A stretch of 64,000 nt of DNA, taken from positions 62,001 to 126,000 of the forward strand of contig NZ_JAAUWW010000005.1 of the NCBI RefSeq assembly GCF_014694375.1, written 5' to 3'. Each line of letters begins with the position of its first letter. Position 1 is the stretch's first letter. This DNA is from Vibrio sp. S17_S38. Its GTDB lineage: Bacteria > Pseudomonadota > Gammaproteobacteria > Enterobacterales > Vibrionaceae. Both the position numbers and the translations under genes were made by a program. Positions 1 to 9,234 of this stretch are shown piece by piece. The notes under the pieces were generated by a model. It saw only the letters and a program-made list of their open reading frames with translations. It did not search any database and had not been told where the DNA came from.

Positions 1-2
1 AT

Positions 3-116
3 GCTAAGTGGATCGGTTTTGAAATTCCCGATGAGTTTGTGGTTGGTGTAGGAATCGATTACGCACAAAATTACCGCCACTTGCCTTATATTGGAAAAGT
101 TGTCCCTCAAGAATAA
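3..116 (+). CDS. hpt: Hypoxanthine phosphoribosyltransferase, C-terminal end only
   Basis: The window opens inside this gene. The readable frame gives 37 residues beginning [12 protein letters not shown] and ending GKVVPQE before a TAA stop. The stretch [20 protein letters not shown] is the typical C-terminus of bacterial hypoxanthine phosphoribosyltransferases, which salvage hypoxanthine (and weakly guanine) to IMP/GMP with PRPP in the cytoplasm. The catalytic and PRPP-binding parts lie outside the window. The next gene on the other strand is carbonic anhydrase, the same neighbour as in E. coli, which supports the call. Confidence 0.9.
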   Translation, partial: AKWIGFEIPDEFVVGVGIDYAQNYRHLPYIGKVVPQE

Positions 117-252
117 TTGTTGATATGGTAATTTAAAGGCTTTGATTACCGCTTTATTTTAGAGGTATTCGTTGCAGTTATACTCAACATGCATTTAGGT
201 CATTAGAATCCTATCCTAAGATCCGCTAGTCTTGTTGATGCGGCTCGACAAT

Positions 253-283
253 AAAAAAGAGCGACCAAAAGGCGCTCTTTTTA
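253..283. terminator. Bidirectional terminator between hpt and can
   Basis: A ten-base perfect inverted repeat (AAAAAGAGCG at 254-263 and CGCTCTTTTT at 273-282) gives a hairpin with a U run on either strand. It sits between the convergent genes hpt and can and can end both transcripts. Confidence 0.8.
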
Positions 284-339
284 TTTGTATTTTACTGGTG
301 AGGTTTAAGTTTAAGTCACTTAGAATTCAAATCTTATCG

Positions 340-1017
340 CTAGATTTTATTTGAATCTTCTTCTGGAAGATCTATCGATAAAATTTTAGCAAGGGAAGCT
401 TGATGGGAGATTTCTAAACTTTCTCTACTATGACAGCGAACACCGAGATCATTTAAGACACCGTCGCGGATACCATAGCACCAACCGTGAATTTCAATTT
501 TTTGTCCGCGTTCCCAAGCTTGCTGTAAAACCGTTGAGTTACCTAAGTTATATGCTTGTTCGGCTACGTTGATTTCACACAATCTGTCGGCCCATTGCTC
601 TTTAGGAAGCTGGCCAAGCCAATTGCGGTGTTTTAAGTATAAATCTCGGATGTGCAGTAGCCAGTTATTGATTAATCCAAGATTAGGATTATCAATCGCA
701 GCTTGAACGCCGCCGCAACCATAATGACCACAGATGATAATGTGTTTGACCTTTAAAACGTCAACCGCATATTGCACAACAGACAGGCAATTCAAATCGG
801 TATGTATGACTTGGTTGGCGACGTTGCGATGGACGAATAACTCGCCGGAATACAGGCCGGTGAGACGCTCTGCAGGTACTCGACTATCTGAACAGCCTAT
901 CCATAGGTATTCAGGGTGTTGAGATTCTTCTAATTTGTTAAAAAACTCTGGACGTTCGGACTTTATTTTTTCTGCCCACGTTGAGTTGTTTTGAAATAAT
1001 TGTTTTATATCTGGCAT
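340..1017 (-). CDS. can: Beta-class carbonic anhydrase
   Basis: Cytoplasmic zinc enzyme interconverting CO2 and bicarbonate; it supplies bicarbonate for carboxylations in ambient air. The protein is 225 residues from the ATG at 1017. The zinc ligands of the family are all visible: Cys42 and Asp44 in GCSDSR, His98 and Cys101 in GHYGCGG. A longer frame opens further upstream (to 1062), but the ATG at 1017 has GAGGAA seven bases before it and aligns with the start of E. coli Can, so the shorter form is preferred. It is divergent from yadG, with a 95-base shared upstream region. Confidence 0.95.
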   Translation of the reverse strand: MPDIKQLFQNNSTWAEKIKSERPEFFNKLEESQHPEYLWIGCSDSRVPAERLTGLYSGELFVHRNVANQVIHTDLNCLSVVQYAVDVLKVKHIIICGHYGCGGVQAAIDNPNLGLINNWLLHIRDLYLKHRNWLGQLPKEQWADRLCEINVAEQAYNLGNSTVLQQAWERGQKIEIHGWCYGIRDGVLNDLGVRCHSRESLEISHQASLAKILSIDLPEEDSNKI

Positions 1018-1112
1018 GTTACATTCCTCGTTAACCTGCTTTACTATACACAAAATCATCAAAAATCAAATCCGATTTGTGATCTATTTACCAAATGGAT
1101 GAAAGATAAACT

Positions 1113-2069
1113 ATGTATGCATTAGAAATTAAAAATTTGCGCAAAACCTATGCGGGTGGAGTGGAAGCCTTAAAAGGGGTTTCACTTAATGTTAATAAAG
1201 GCGACTTTTATGCTTTGCTTGGACCAAATGGTGCAGGTAAATCGACGACAATTGGCGTGATTAGCTCACTGGTAAACAAAACATCAGGCCAAGTGAAAGT
1301 ATTTGGTCATGATATTGATACTGATCTGGTTAAGGCGAAATTACAGTTAGGCTTAGTGCCACAAGAATTTAACTTCAACCCTTTTGAAACTGTTCAACAA
1401 ATCGTAATGCAGCAAGCAGGTTACTATGGTGTTTCAGTTGAACTGGCTAAAGTTCGTGCACAAAAGTATTTAACGCAACTCGATTTGTGGGGAAAACGTG
1501 ATGAACGTGCTCGTAACTTATCTGGTGGTATGAAACGCCGCTTAATGATTGCGCGTGCACTAATGCATGAGCCTCAACTGTTGATCCTTGATGAGCCAAC
1601 GGCTGGTGTAGATATTGAACTACGCCGCTCTATGTGGGAATTCTTGAAGCAAATTAACCAAGAAGGCGTCACTATTATTCTGACGACTCATTACTTGGAA
1701 GAAGCTGAAATGCTGTGCCGCAATATCGGCATTATTAATAGTGGTGAAGTGATTGAAGATACCTCGATGAAAGCGCTATTAAATAAGCTTACCGTCGAGA
1801 CCTTTATCTTGGATATTGTTGAAACCGAACAACAACCAAAACTTGAGCAAGCTAAAATCACTCATTTTGATCCCACTAGTTTAGAAGTGGAAATAGATAA
1901 AACCCAAGGTTTAAGTAAAGTGTTTGAGCAATTAACGGCGCAAGGAATAGAAGTGCTTTCTATGCGTAATAAAGCCAACCGTTTAGAAGAACTATTTGTC
2001 ACTATTGTTCGTAATGGAAAAAATGATAGCGGCAGTAAAAATGAACCTGTGCAAGGAGATTCAAAGTAA
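1113..2069 (+). CDS. yadG: ABC transporter ATP-binding protein, YadG type
   Basis: Nucleotide-binding subunit of an ABC-2 type exporter; 318 residues. Walker A is GPNGAGKST at residues 37-45, the signature LSGGMKRR begins near residue 136, and Walker B LLILDEPTAGVD follows at about 157. The last 90 residues are a C-terminal extension found in the drug/polysaccharide export (DrrA-like) ATPases. Its stop overlaps the ATG of the permease gene by one base, so the two are translationally coupled. The substrate is not known for the E. coli homologue either. Confidence 0.9.
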   Translation: MYALEIKNLRKTYAGGVEALKGVSLNVNKGDFYALLGPNGAGKSTTIGVISSLVNKTSGQVKVFGHDIDTDLVKAKLQLGLVPQEFNFNPFETVQQIVMQQAGYYGVSVELAKVRAQKYLTQLDLWGKRDERARNLSGGMKRRLMIARALMHEPQLLILDEPTAGVDIELRRSMWEFLKQINQEGVTIILTTHYLEEAEMLCRNIGIINSGEVIEDTSMKALLNKLTVETFILDIVETEQQPKLEQAKITHFDPTSLEVEIDKTQGLSKVFEQLTAQGIEVLSMRNKANRLEELFVTIVRNGKNDSGSKNEPVQGDSK

Positions 2070-2839
2070 TGGCAGAGTTATATTGGACGGCTTTTAAAAG
2101 TTTAGTCAGTAAAGAAATTCGTCGTTTTATGCGTATTTGGGTACAAACGATCGTTCCGCCAGCTATTACGATGACACTGTATTTTATTATTTTTGGTAAT
2201 TTGATAGGCTCACGTATCGGACAAATGAATGGCTTTAGCTACATGGAATACATTGTTCCAGGCCTTATTATGATGTCTGTCATCACCAATTCCTATTCGA
2301 ATGTGGCGTCTTCATTTTTCAGTGCTAAATTCCAAAAGAATATTGAAGAGTTGTTAGTGGCCCCAGTGCCACATCACATCATCATTCTTGGGCATGTTAT
2401 GGGCGGTGTTGTACGTGGTTTGATGGTCGGTGCTTTAGTGACGTGTGTATCGATGTTCTTTGTTGATCTCCATGTTCATCACTGGTTTATCATCATTTCG
2501 ATTGTATTCTTAACCTCAATTGTATTTTCACTTGGCGGGTTAATTAATGCGGTATTTGCTACGACTTTTGATGATATTTCAATTATCCCAACCTTTGTGT
2601 TAACCCCATTAACTTACTTGGGCGGCGTATTTTACTCGATTAACTTGTTACCTGAATTTTGGCAAGGAGTGTCTAAAATCAACCCCATCGTGTATATGGT
2701 TAACGCCTTCCGTTACGGGTTTTTAGGTGTGTCGGATGTAGGGATTATGACGTCTTTTAGTGTGTTGTTCGTATTTATTGCAGTGATGTACGCACTGGCC
2801 TATAACTTGATTTCAAGAGGGATAGGGCTTAGGAGCTAG
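2069..2839 (+). CDS. yadH: ABC-2 type transporter permease, YadH type
   Basis: Membrane partner of the preceding ATPase; 256 residues with about six hydrophobic helices (clear ones near residues 25-45, 60-80, 105-130, 140-165, 170-190 and 225-248) and the ABC-2 membrane-domain family pattern. A homodimer with two YadG subunits would form an exporter. The start codon shares an A with the yadG stop. The cargo cannot be told from sequence; neighbours are housekeeping genes that give no hint. Confidence 0.9.
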   Translation: MAELYWTAFKSLVSKEIRRFMRIWVQTIVPPAITMTLYFIIFGNLIGSRIGQMNGFSYMEYIVPGLIMMSVITNSYSNVASSFFSAKFQKNIEELLVAPVPHHIIILGHVMGGVVRGLMVGALVTCVSMFFVDLHVHHWFIIISIVFLTSIVFSLGGLINAVFATTFDDISIIPTFVLTPLTYLGGVFYSINLLPEFWQGVSKINPIVYMVNAFRYGFLGVSDVGIMTSFSVLFVFIAVMYALAYNLISRGIGLRS

Positions 2840-2878
2840 AAGTGAATAGCTCTAAATAGCAGTTTTGAGTTTTAAACT

Positions 2879-2917
2879 AAAAAGGCCACAACTTCATAAT
2901 GAGGTTATGGCCTTTTT
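2879..2917. terminator. Terminator between yadH and panC
   Basis: Inverted repeat AAAAAGGCCA (2879-2888) and TGGCCTTTTT (2908-2917), extended by AAC/GTT inside, with U runs in both directions. It lies between the convergent ends of yadH and panC, so it probably serves both. Confidence 0.8.
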
Positions 2918-2989
2918 TAATGGCGGTAGCAGTAATTGGAGTTCAATCTTCTCGGTGTATCAGGGTTTTGTTGATGTAGCCTAAAATGC

Positions 2990-3871
2990 TTATTCCTCTT
3001 CGCCATCTGAGCTATTTATATTTGATAATTCAACGATAGTATTATCGATTAAACGTACTTGCCCAAGATATGCAGACATTAATACTACTGCTTGAGTACT
3101 GTCTTCATTGACCAGTTGTAACGTATTCGCATCACGAATAAATATTTCATCAGGTTCAAGATCCGCGGCACGTAGCTGATCGGTTGCATCTTCAATTAGT
3201 GATGGGTAATCATTGCGTCCACAACGCATCTGACTGCCAATCCAGCGCATAGTCCGAGCTAGCACTGGTGCGCGTTGACGCTCACTCAATGTTAGACGAC
3301 TATTACGAGAACTCATGGCAAGGTTATCTAATTCACGAACGGTTGGTACGCCAATCACATTAATATCTAACGCTAAATCAATGACCATTTTTTTGATCAC
3401 CGCGAGCTGTTGAAAATCTTTCTCACCAAAACAGGCGACATCAGGTTGAACAATATTGAATAGCTTAGTCACGATAGTGCTGACACCGCGAAAATGCCCC
3501 GGACGTGAGGCGCCTTCTAGCATGTGCGATAAGCTAGGAACTTCGACAAAAGTGTGTTTGTCTAATCCTTCTGGATACATGATTTCAGGCGTTGGAGTGA
3601 AAACAAAATCGACGCTTTCACTGTTGAGTTTGCTGAGATCATCTTCAAGCGTACGCGGATAATTATTTAGATCATCTTCACGCTCAAATTGCATTGGATT
3701 GACAAAAATACTCACGACAACAAGGTCAGCTTGTTCACGTGCTTTACGCACTAAAGTTAGATGACCTTCATGTAAGTTGCCCATGGTTGGAACGAAAGCG
3801 ATACGGCGACCATCACGGCGAGCACTTTTTAGCTGGTCTCTTAATGAAACTACATCAGCAAAAGTTTGCAT
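2990..3871 (-). CDS. panC: Pantothenate synthetase (pantoate-beta-alanine ligase)
   Basis: Joins pantoate and beta-alanine using ATP (pantoyl-adenylate intermediate), the last step of vitamin B5 synthesis in the cytoplasm. At 293 residues it is the normal family length. The nucleotidyl-transferase signature is [11 protein letters not shown] near residue 28 (HEGH being the HIGH-like motif), followed by [10 protein letters not shown], the pantoate-contacting region near [10 protein letters not shown] and CFGEKDFQQ, and AMSSRNSRL as the KMSKS-like loop. It ends the leftward operon, nine bases after panB. No panD is present here. Confidence 0.97.
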   Translation of the reverse strand: MQTFADVVSLRDQLKSARRDGRRIAFVPTMGNLHEGHLTLVRKAREQADLVVVSIFVNPMQFEREDDLNNYPRTLEDDLSKLNSESVDFVFTPTPEIMYPEGLDKHTFVEVPSLSHMLEGASRPGHFRGVSTIVTKLFNIVQPDVACFGEKDFQQLAVIKKMVIDLALDINVIGVPTVRELDNLAMSSRNSRLTLSERQRAPVLARTMRWIGSQMRCGRNDYPSLIEDATDQLRAADLEPDEIFIRDANTLQLVNEDSTQAVVLMSAYLGQVRLIDNTIVELSNINSSDGEEE

Positions 3872-3880
3872 ATTTTTTCC

Positions 3881-4675
3881 TTATTCGAAGCTGTGTTCGA
3901 TGCCAGGAAAGGTTCCGGCTTCAACATCTTGAATGTACTTATCAATAGCGAGCGCCATGCTGCCAGTTTCAGCCAAGAAGTTCTTGGAGAATTTCGGCAT
4001 ATAGTTGGCTGAAATACCAAACATATCGTGCATGACTAGGATTTGCCCATCGGTTTTATTGCCAGCGCCAATACCGATTACGGGGATGTGTAATGCGGAG
4101 GTGATGCGTTCTGCAAGGGCGGTTGGGACGCATTCTAACACAAGTAATTGCGCGCCGGCATTTTGTAGTGATAATGCATCTCTTACCATTTGTTCTGCTT
4201 TGTCGTGATCGCGACCTTGGATACGAAATCCACCAAAAATATTAACCGATTGTGGGGTTAAACCAAGGTGAGCACAAACAGGAACCGAACGTTCAGTAAG
4301 CTTCTTTACGGTTTCAACTAACCATTCACCACCCTCAAGCTTAACCATGTTAGCACCCGCGCGCATGAGCTTTGCAGCTTCTTGGCAAGCTTGCTCTGGC
4401 GTTGCATAAGTCATAAATGGCATATCGGAGACAAGAAGGCTAGTTTTGTTACCAGCGCGGACGCAACGCGTGTGATAGGCCAGTTCGTCAATCGTGACGG
4501 GCAGGGTGCTGTCTTCGCCTTGTAGTACCATGCCTAAAGAGTCGCCGACTAATAATAATGGCATTTGTTGCTGTTCAAATAATTGAGCAAAACTGGCGTC
4601 ATAAGCGGTTGAGGTCGCAAATTTATGCCCTTCTTGTTTCCACTTAATTAAAGTATGAATCGATACTTTTTTCAT
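3881..4675 (-). CDS. panB: 3-methyl-2-oxobutanoate hydroxymethyltransferase
   Basis: Transfers a hydroxymethyl group from 5,10-methylene-tetrahydrofolate to 2-oxoisovalerate, the first committed step to pantoate. It has 264 residues, a TIM-barrel family protein. Family landmarks are visible: [25 protein letters not shown] (metal-binding Asp), [21 protein letters not shown] with HLG, and the active-site glutamate in LECVP followed by [15 protein letters not shown]. It is followed within ten bases by panC. Confidence 0.97.
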   Translation of the reverse strand: MKKVSIHTLIKWKQEGHKFATSTAYDASFAQLFEQQQMPLLLVGDSLGMVLQGEDSTLPVTIDELAYHTRCVRAGNKTSLLVSDMPFMTYATPEQACQEAAKLMRAGANMVKLEGGEWLVETVKKLTERSVPVCAHLGLTPQSVNIFGGFRIQGRDHDKAEQMVRDALSLQNAGAQLLVLECVPTALAERITSALHIPVIGIGAGNKTDGQILVMHDMFGISANYMPKFSKNFLAETGSMALAIDKYIQDVEAGTFPGIEHSFE

Positions 4676-4747
4676 GATTGAGTCCTTATTTGAAATTGGT
4701 GTATTTGCTAGAAGTTGACGTATTCACTGAAAATAAGCGTCTTACTT

Positions 4748-5242
4748 CTACGCATGCCAAATATTGAGTCCGTTACTGTCAATTAGAGGTAATAATGAGG
4801 CGAGCTTCGTTCCATCAGGCAATTGCAAATCAGGGGCAATTTCAAACAGTGGGTATAATACGAACTCTCGATCTTTCATACCGTAATGAGGAACGGTAAG
4901 TCGCTCATTCTCAATGACATCATTACCATAAAGAATAATATCTAAATCTAGGCTGCGAGGCCCCCAACGTTCATTTTTGCGTACTCGCCCTTGTTGCTGT
5001 TCAATAGCTTGCGTGCAATCGAGCAAATCTAAAGGTGATAAGGCAGTTTTAACTTGCGCGACTGCATTGATGTAATCGGGTTGGTTTTGAGGCCCCATCG
5101 GCGTGCTGGAATACAACGAAGAACAGGCGATTAGTTCTAAATCAGGGTGTTGTTTTAGCGTTTCAATCGCCAGTTTAGCTTGAGCTACTGGATCTGAAAG
5201 ATTACTGCCTATCGCAATATAGACGGTATTCGTCATGATCAT
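4748..5242 (-). CDS. folK: 6-hydroxymethyl-7,8-dihydropterin pyrophosphokinase
   Basis: Transfers pyrophosphate from ATP to 6-hydroxymethyl-dihydropterin in folate synthesis. 164 residues. The family signature is intact: YIAIGSNL at the N-terminus, QPDYINAV, and RWGPRSLDLDIILYG with the metal-binding DLDID-type acidic pair. The ATG at 5242 overlaps the pcnB stop as ATGA. A second ATG at 5236 gives a protein that aligns slightly better with E. coli FolK, so either start is possible. Tight coupling to pcnB is the same in E. coli. Confidence 0.95.
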   Translation of the reverse strand: MIMTNTVYIAIGSNLSDPVAQAKLAIETLKQHPDLELIACSSLYSSTPMGPQNQPDYINAVAQVKTALSPLDLLDCTQAIEQQQGRVRKNERWGPRSLDLDIILYGNDVIENERLTVPHYGMKDREFVLYPLFEIAPDLQLPDGTKLASLLPLIDSNGLNIWHA

Positions 5243-6651
5243 TCTGATGAAGCCTTTTTCACACTGGGCTTACGTTTCGCGTAAGTTCGCTTTTTACGGC
5301 GGCCTGTCGGTTGTGGATTTCCAAGCTGTTGCACCATATTTTGGCGATGAACGGCGGGTGCGTCTTGGAACTCATGCCACCATTGGGCCAACTCTTGTGT
5401 TTGACCACCTTCCACTTCACCGCGCATTTCAAGCATATCAAAACCTGCACGGAATTTGTTGAGCTCCAGCATTTGGAAAGCACGCTTCCCTGTACGGCGC
5501 GTTAGACGTAATTGTAGCTGCCAAATATCACGAATGGTGGCAGTGTGACGGCGAGGGATCGCTAAGCTTTTGACTTGCTCATCCATAATATGATTGCCGG
5601 CTGCCATGATCGCATCGTAATAGCTGAGTGATTTTTCACGCATTAGCTCTTCAGCATGGCTTTGTAATGGGTACCATAAGAAAGCTGCAAACATGAACGC
5701 GGGATTAATGCGTTTATCATCATTGATGCGTTTGTCGGTTGAGCGAAGGGCGATCTCGATCATTTTCTCTACTTTTGATGCATGGCCTTGATCGGCATCA
5801 TCTTCAGTAAAGTAAGGTAAAACACTCGGGAATAACGTGCCAAATAATTGATATTCACGTAGTAGCTTATAGGTTGCTAAACCTTGGCCTGCTTGCAACA
5901 GTTTTAATGACTCTTCAAATAAACGTGCAGAAGGTACTTCCGATAATAAATGCGCTAATGGTTTAATCGGCTTGGCGGTATTATCGGCAATTTTCATGCC
6001 TAACTTTGCCGCGAAGCGAATCGCGCGGATCATACGAACTGGGTCTTCACGGTAACGAGTTTCAGGATCGCCAATCATACGGATAATGCCCGCATTTAAA
6101 TCTTGAACACCATTAGCGTAATCATGAATGCTGAAATCGGCAATATTGTAATACATCGCATTAATGGTGAAATCACGACGCTCTGCATCTTCTTCAACCG
6201 TGCCGTAGACGTTATCTCTAAGTAACATGCCTTCTTTCGATTGAGCCGATTGATTTTTTTCTGGTTCTTGATGATGACCACGGAAGGTAGCGACTTCAAT
6301 AATGTCACGTCCAAACATGATATGAGCCAAACGAAATCGACGGCCAATTAAGCGGCAGTTACGAAATAGCGCTCTGATTTGTTCCGGTGTAGCGTTGGTC
6401 GCTATATCAAAGTCTTTAGGTTCTTTACCCAATAATATGTCACGAACGCCACCACCGACTAAGAATGCATCGTAGCCGTGGTTACTTAATCGATACAGCA
6501 CTTTAAGCGCGTTATCACTAATATGTGAACGAGAGATAGGATGCTCTTGGCGAGTAATAATGTTCAGCTTAACTTCTCCATTTGAGCTGTGTTCGTTTTT
6601 ACTTGTTGGCGCAAAAATCTTGCGGCACAAATTAACTGCTTGAGTAAAGAT
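5239..6651 (-). CDS. pcnB: Poly(A) polymerase I, probable AUC start
   Basis: Adds 3' poly(A) tails to RNA, marking it for decay and setting plasmid copy number through antisense RNA turnover. The nucleotidyltransferase head is clear: FLVGGGVRDILLGKEPKDFDIATNATPEQ in outline, with the DxD metal pair, RRFRLAH and RRDFTINAMYY; the C-terminus is a basic tail (RRKKRTYAKRK). The nearest ordinary start is TTG at 6630, which lacks a ribosome binding site and lacks the residues that open E. coli PAP I. Reading seven codons further up gives IFTQAVNLCRK, matching E. coli MFTRVANFCRK, from an ATC at 6651 with GAGGTG just ahead. An in-frame TGA lies 2 codons above it, so no AUG is available. Length is then 470 residues. 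Confidence 0.88.
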   Translation of the reverse strand: MFTQAVNLCRKIFAPTSKNEHSSNGEVKLNIITRQEHPISRSHISDNALKVLYRLSNHGYDAFLVGGGVRDILLGKEPKDFDIATNATPEQIRALFRNCRLIGRRFRLAHIMFGRDIIEVATFRGHHQEPEKNQSAQSKEGMLLRDNVYGTVEEDAERRDFTINAMYYNIADFSIHDYANGVQDLNAGIIRMIGDPETRYREDPVRMIRAIRFAAKLGMKIADNTAKPIKPLAHLLSEVPSARLFEESLKLLQAGQGLATYKLLREYQLFGTLFPSVLPYFTEDDADQGHASKVEKMIEIALRSTDKRINDDKRINPAFMFAAFLWYPLQSHAEELMREKSLSYYDAIMAAGNHIMDEQVKSLAIPRRHTATIRDIWQLQLRLTRRTGKRAFQMLELNKFRAGFDMLEMRGEVEGGQTQELAQWWHEFQDAPAVHRQNMVQQLGNPQPTGRRKKRTYAKRKPSVKKASSE

Positions 6652-6653
6652 AG

Positions 6654-6662
6654 CTCACCTCG
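6654..6662 (-). promoter_or_regulatory. Ribosome binding site that fixes the pcnB start
   Basis: On the minus strand the bases read CGAGGTGAGCT directly before the ATC codon at 6651-6649. The GAGGTG core is at normal spacing for that ATC and 27 bases from the TTG at 6630, which is too far. This is the main reason for choosing the non-canonical start. Confidence 0.65.
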
Positions 6663-6785
6663 GTTATTTTCTTTGTCATGATGCAATTTTCACACTTGAA
6701 GTGGTTTTGGGATCACAACTCATAAACCTTGATGGATAGCTTCAAGGCTAAAAATTTCGCACATAATAGCGCAGGTTCGATGATT

Positions 6786-7664
6786 TTAGAATGGGCAAGG
6801 TGCTGACAATGAATTTGGTAGCTGGCTTATGTGCCAATGTTGGCAACCCCAAGCAAGAATCTGTTCTATGTTAGCGGATTGAAAATCATCGGGTAAGGTA
6901 AATCCAAGAAATTGCATCGCGAATAAAATGACAGGTTTTGGATTATATAGATCAACCGCAGGAGCATGATTTTGTTTCGATAGTTTATCACCGTGCTCAT
7001 TGACTGCTAAAGGTAAGTGCAGGTAGCTGACCTCGGTATGATTAAGATAACGATATAAGTTAATTTGACGGCCTGTTGGCTCGATTAAATCCGCGCCGCG
7101 TACTACTTCGGTGATGCCTTGGTCAATGTCATCAAGCACCACGGCAAGATTATAAGCAAATAACCCATCACGGCGTTTGATGATGAAATCTTCTTTGGCT
7201 AGATCGGGCTGAATTTGAATGATGGCGTGTTTTTGATCGTGAAACTGAGTAATGGGTTCATCCACAATTAAACGGATCGCGCAGCCATCAGGTGATGATA
7301 ATCCTAGAGTGCGACAATATCCTTGATAAAAACCACCAGATTGCTTTATTTGTTTACGAGTGCATTGGCAATAATAGGCTAAGCCGGAATTAAGCCACTG
7401 ATCAATCTTTTGTTGATAATAATCATGACGCTGGCTTTGATAGATAACATCTTGATCCCAGTGCAGACCATAAGCTTCTAATGTTTTTAGGATTAATGTA
7501 GCAGCTCCCGGCATTTCTCGAGGCGGATCGAGATCTTCCATGCGAACTAGCCATTGGCCTTGTTGTGATTTTGCTTGAAAATAGCTACCTAAAGCGGCAA
7601 CGATGGAGCCAAAGTGTAATGGTCCGGAAGGGGAAGGGGCAAAACGACCAATATAATTAGACAT
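6786..7664 (-). CDS. gluQ: Glutamyl-Q tRNA(Asp) synthetase
   Basis: A shortened paralogue of glutamyl-tRNA synthetase that lacks the anticodon-binding half and attaches glutamate to queuosine in tRNA(Asp). 292 residues, the usual size. It opens GRFAPSPSGPLHFGS (HIGH-like motif), carries a zinc-binding set C-x-C...Y-x3-C in CQCTRKQIKQSGGFYQGYC around residues 100-120, and a KLSKQ motif near residue 230 in place of KMSKS. It sits between dksA and pcnB as in E. coli (yadB). There is a 134-base gap to pcnB. Confidence 0.95.
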   Translation of the reverse strand: MSNYIGRFAPSPSGPLHFGSIVAALGSYFQAKSQQGQWLVRMEDLDPPREMPGAATLILKTLEAYGLHWDQDVIYQSQRHDYYQQKIDQWLNSGLAYYCQCTRKQIKQSGGFYQGYCRTLGLSSPDGCAIRLIVDEPITQFHDQKHAIIQIQPDLAKEDFIIKRRDGLFAYNLAVVLDDIDQGITEVVRGADLIEPTGRQINLYRYLNHTEVSYLHLPLAVNEHGDKLSKQNHAPAVDLYNPKPVILFAMQFLGFTLPDDFQSANIEQILAWGCQHWHISQLPNSLSAPCPF

Positions 7665-7709
7665 AAAGCTTATTACGAGACATTAATATGAGATGAGTTA
7701 CTCTGCTTC

Positions 7710-7746
7710 GAGAATTGAGAGGGAACAACGTCACCTCTCGATTCTC
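7710..7746 (-). other. Hairpin between dksA and gluQ without a U run
   Basis: A 13-base stem (7710-7722 with 7734-7746, one G-U pair) and an 11-base loop follow the dksA stop on its transcript. There is no run of U after the stem, so it is a weak terminator at best; it could lower gluQ expression or protect the dksA message 3' end. Confidence 0.6.
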
Positions 7747-7764
7747 AAAACTGGGTATGGGCTC

Positions 7765-8214
7765 TTAGCCTTGCATTTGCTTTTCTTTTAGCTCTGCTAA
7801 TGTCTTACAGTCGATACAAAGATCGGCAGTTGGACGAGCTTCAAGACGGCGAATGCCGATTTCGATACCGCATGAATCGCAGAAACCAAAATCGTCATCT
7901 TTAATTTTCATTAACGTTTTTTCGATTTTTTTGATTAGGCGGCGTTCACGATCTCGGTTACGAAGCTCTAAGCTAAACTCTTCTTCTTGAGAAGCGCGAT
8001 CGACTGGATCAGGGAAGTTTGCGGCTTCATCTTTCATGTGAGTCATTGTGCGGTTCACTTCACCATGAAGCTGATCGCGCCACGCTTTTAAAATTATAGA
8101 GAAGTGTTCCACCTGTCCTGGCGACATGTATTCTTCACCAGCTTTCTCTTGGTACGGTTCAACACCCGCAATGGCTAGAGTGCCTAGCGTTTTTTTTGTG
8201 GTTAATTCTGGCAT
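7765..8214 (-). CDS. dksA: RNA polymerase-binding transcription factor DksA
   Basis: Binds in the secondary channel of RNA polymerase and works with ppGpp to turn down rRNA promoters and turn on amino-acid promoters. 149 residues. A long charged coiled coil (about residues 33-108) carries the tip acids Asp69 and Asp72 (DPVDRAS), equal to Asp71/Asp74 of E. coli. The four-cysteine zinc finger is Cys112, Cys115, Cys133 and Cys136. The ATG is preceded by TAGGAG. It is the promoter-proximal gene of the gluQ-pcnB-folK-pan series. Confidence 0.98.
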   Translation of the reverse strand: MPELTTKKTLGTLAIAGVEPYQEKAGEEYMSPGQVEHFSIILKAWRDQLHGEVNRTMTHMKDEAANFPDPVDRASQEEEFSLELRNRDRERRLIKKIEKTLMKIKDDDFGFCDSCGIEIGIRRLEARPTADLCIDCKTLAELKEKQMQG

Positions 8215-8237
8215 ACAGCGCTCCTACTTACTCTTCC

Positions 8238-8256
8238 TTAGTCAATGGCTGACTAA
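8238..8256 (-). other. Small hairpin in the dksA leader
   Basis: Perfect seven-base arms TTAGTCA (8238-8244) and TGACTAA (8250-8256) fall between the predicted dksA promoter and its ribosome binding site. Function unknown. Confidence 0.4.
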
Positions 8257-8268
8257 TTGAGGGGCGTA

Positions 8269-8297
8269 CATATAGCAGAAAGCGGTTTGCTTGGCAA
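8269..8297 (-). promoter_or_regulatory. Predicted sigma-70 promoter of dksA
   Basis: On the minus strand a -35 box TTGCCA (8297-8292) is followed, after a 17-base spacer, by TATATG (8274-8269), with TG one base before it (extended -10). Transcription would begin near 8262, about 48 bases before the dksA ATG. Confidence 0.55.
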
Positions 8298-8360
8298 ATG
8301 AATCTGTAATCGAATGTGATTCTTGTTATGTAGATTGGTATTTTCTTGATGTAATATTAA

Positions 8361-9128
8361 TCAACTACCAATAAACTCAATACGATTGGTTAGGCTGATT
8401 TCAAGTGGTGAAATACTCGCCGTGTAGCATAAGACTTCAACGCCAGCATTTCTTGCTTGATCTAATAATAGTGCGTATTTTGCATCAATATGATGAGCAA
8501 CTGAAACGCGAGTAATACCCGTGTGTAATACTGCGAATAAAAGCACAGCTCGGTGTCCAGATTCGACCATTTGTATTAATTCGCGTAGATGCTTCTGTCC
8601 ACGGGTGGTAACAGCATCAGGAAAATAACCTTGGCCGCTATTTCTACCATCAGCTCTACCGTCAGTTGATTGGTTATTATTAGAATCTGAGCGGTCTTCA
8701 TCTAATAACGTCACACTTTTTACTTCGATATAGCATGCTGGGCGAGCCTCTGAACTCAGTAAAATATCGATTCGGCTGTTTTCGTCGCCGTATTTGACTT
8801 CGGCTTTTAATTCACAATAGCCACTTAGTTCCGATATTTGACCATTTTCAATTGCTTCAATCACTAATGCATTCGCGCGAGCCGTATTGATACAAATATG
8901 ATGCCCTTGTGAATTGACTGAAATTTCCCAGCTATTCGGATATTTGCGCTTTAGGTTACTGGATGAGGAATACCAAATGGCGTTTCCTGTTTCCGCGCAC
9001 CCGGTCATTGCTCCCGTGTTGGCACAATGCATCGTTTTTTCATCACCATTCGGTAGAGTCACATCGGCTAAAAATCGTTTATACCGTTTAATTAAGGTGG
9101 CGGGTTGTAAAGGGGGCGTGAATTTCAT
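8361..9128 (-). CDS. sfsA: SfsA family DNA/RNA nuclease-like protein
   Basis: Member of the sugar fermentation stimulation family, named from an E. coli overexpression effect on maltose genes; the fold resembles PD-(D/E)xK nucleases. 255 residues. Recognisable blocks are [29 protein letters not shown]...[10 protein letters not shown] (Asp then Glu-x-Lys, the nuclease-like core), and [17 protein letters not shown]. Between the EVKSVTLLD and YFPDAV blocks it has a polar, low-complexity insert of about 20 residues ([17 protein letters not shown]), which explains its being longer than the 234-residue E. coli protein. It is divergent from hrpB. Confidence 0.93.
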   Translation of the reverse strand: MKFTPPLQPATLIKRYKRFLADVTLPNGDEKTMHCANTGAMTGCAETGNAIWYSSSSNLKRKYPNSWEISVNSQGHHICINTARANALVIEAIENGQISELSGYCELKAEVKYGDENSRIDILLSSEARPACYIEVKSVTLLDEDRSDSNNNQSTDGRADGRNSGQGYFPDAVTTRGQKHLRELIQMVESGHRAVLLFAVLHTGITRVSVAHHIDAKYALLLDQARNAGVEVLCYTASISPLEISLTNRIEFIGS

Positions 9129-9234
9129 GGACTTCCTATATTGAATCCTGAGCTTAGCGTACCTCTATTGAAATAATTTAGGTAGAATCGCAGGCGGTAA
9201 CAAAACTCATTTATCATGACATAAGGATTTTGGA

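Noticed and set aside
1018..1062. Longer N-terminus for carbonic anhydrase
   Set aside because: The added residues are not conserved and the internal ATG at 1017 has a proper ribosome binding site and aligned start.
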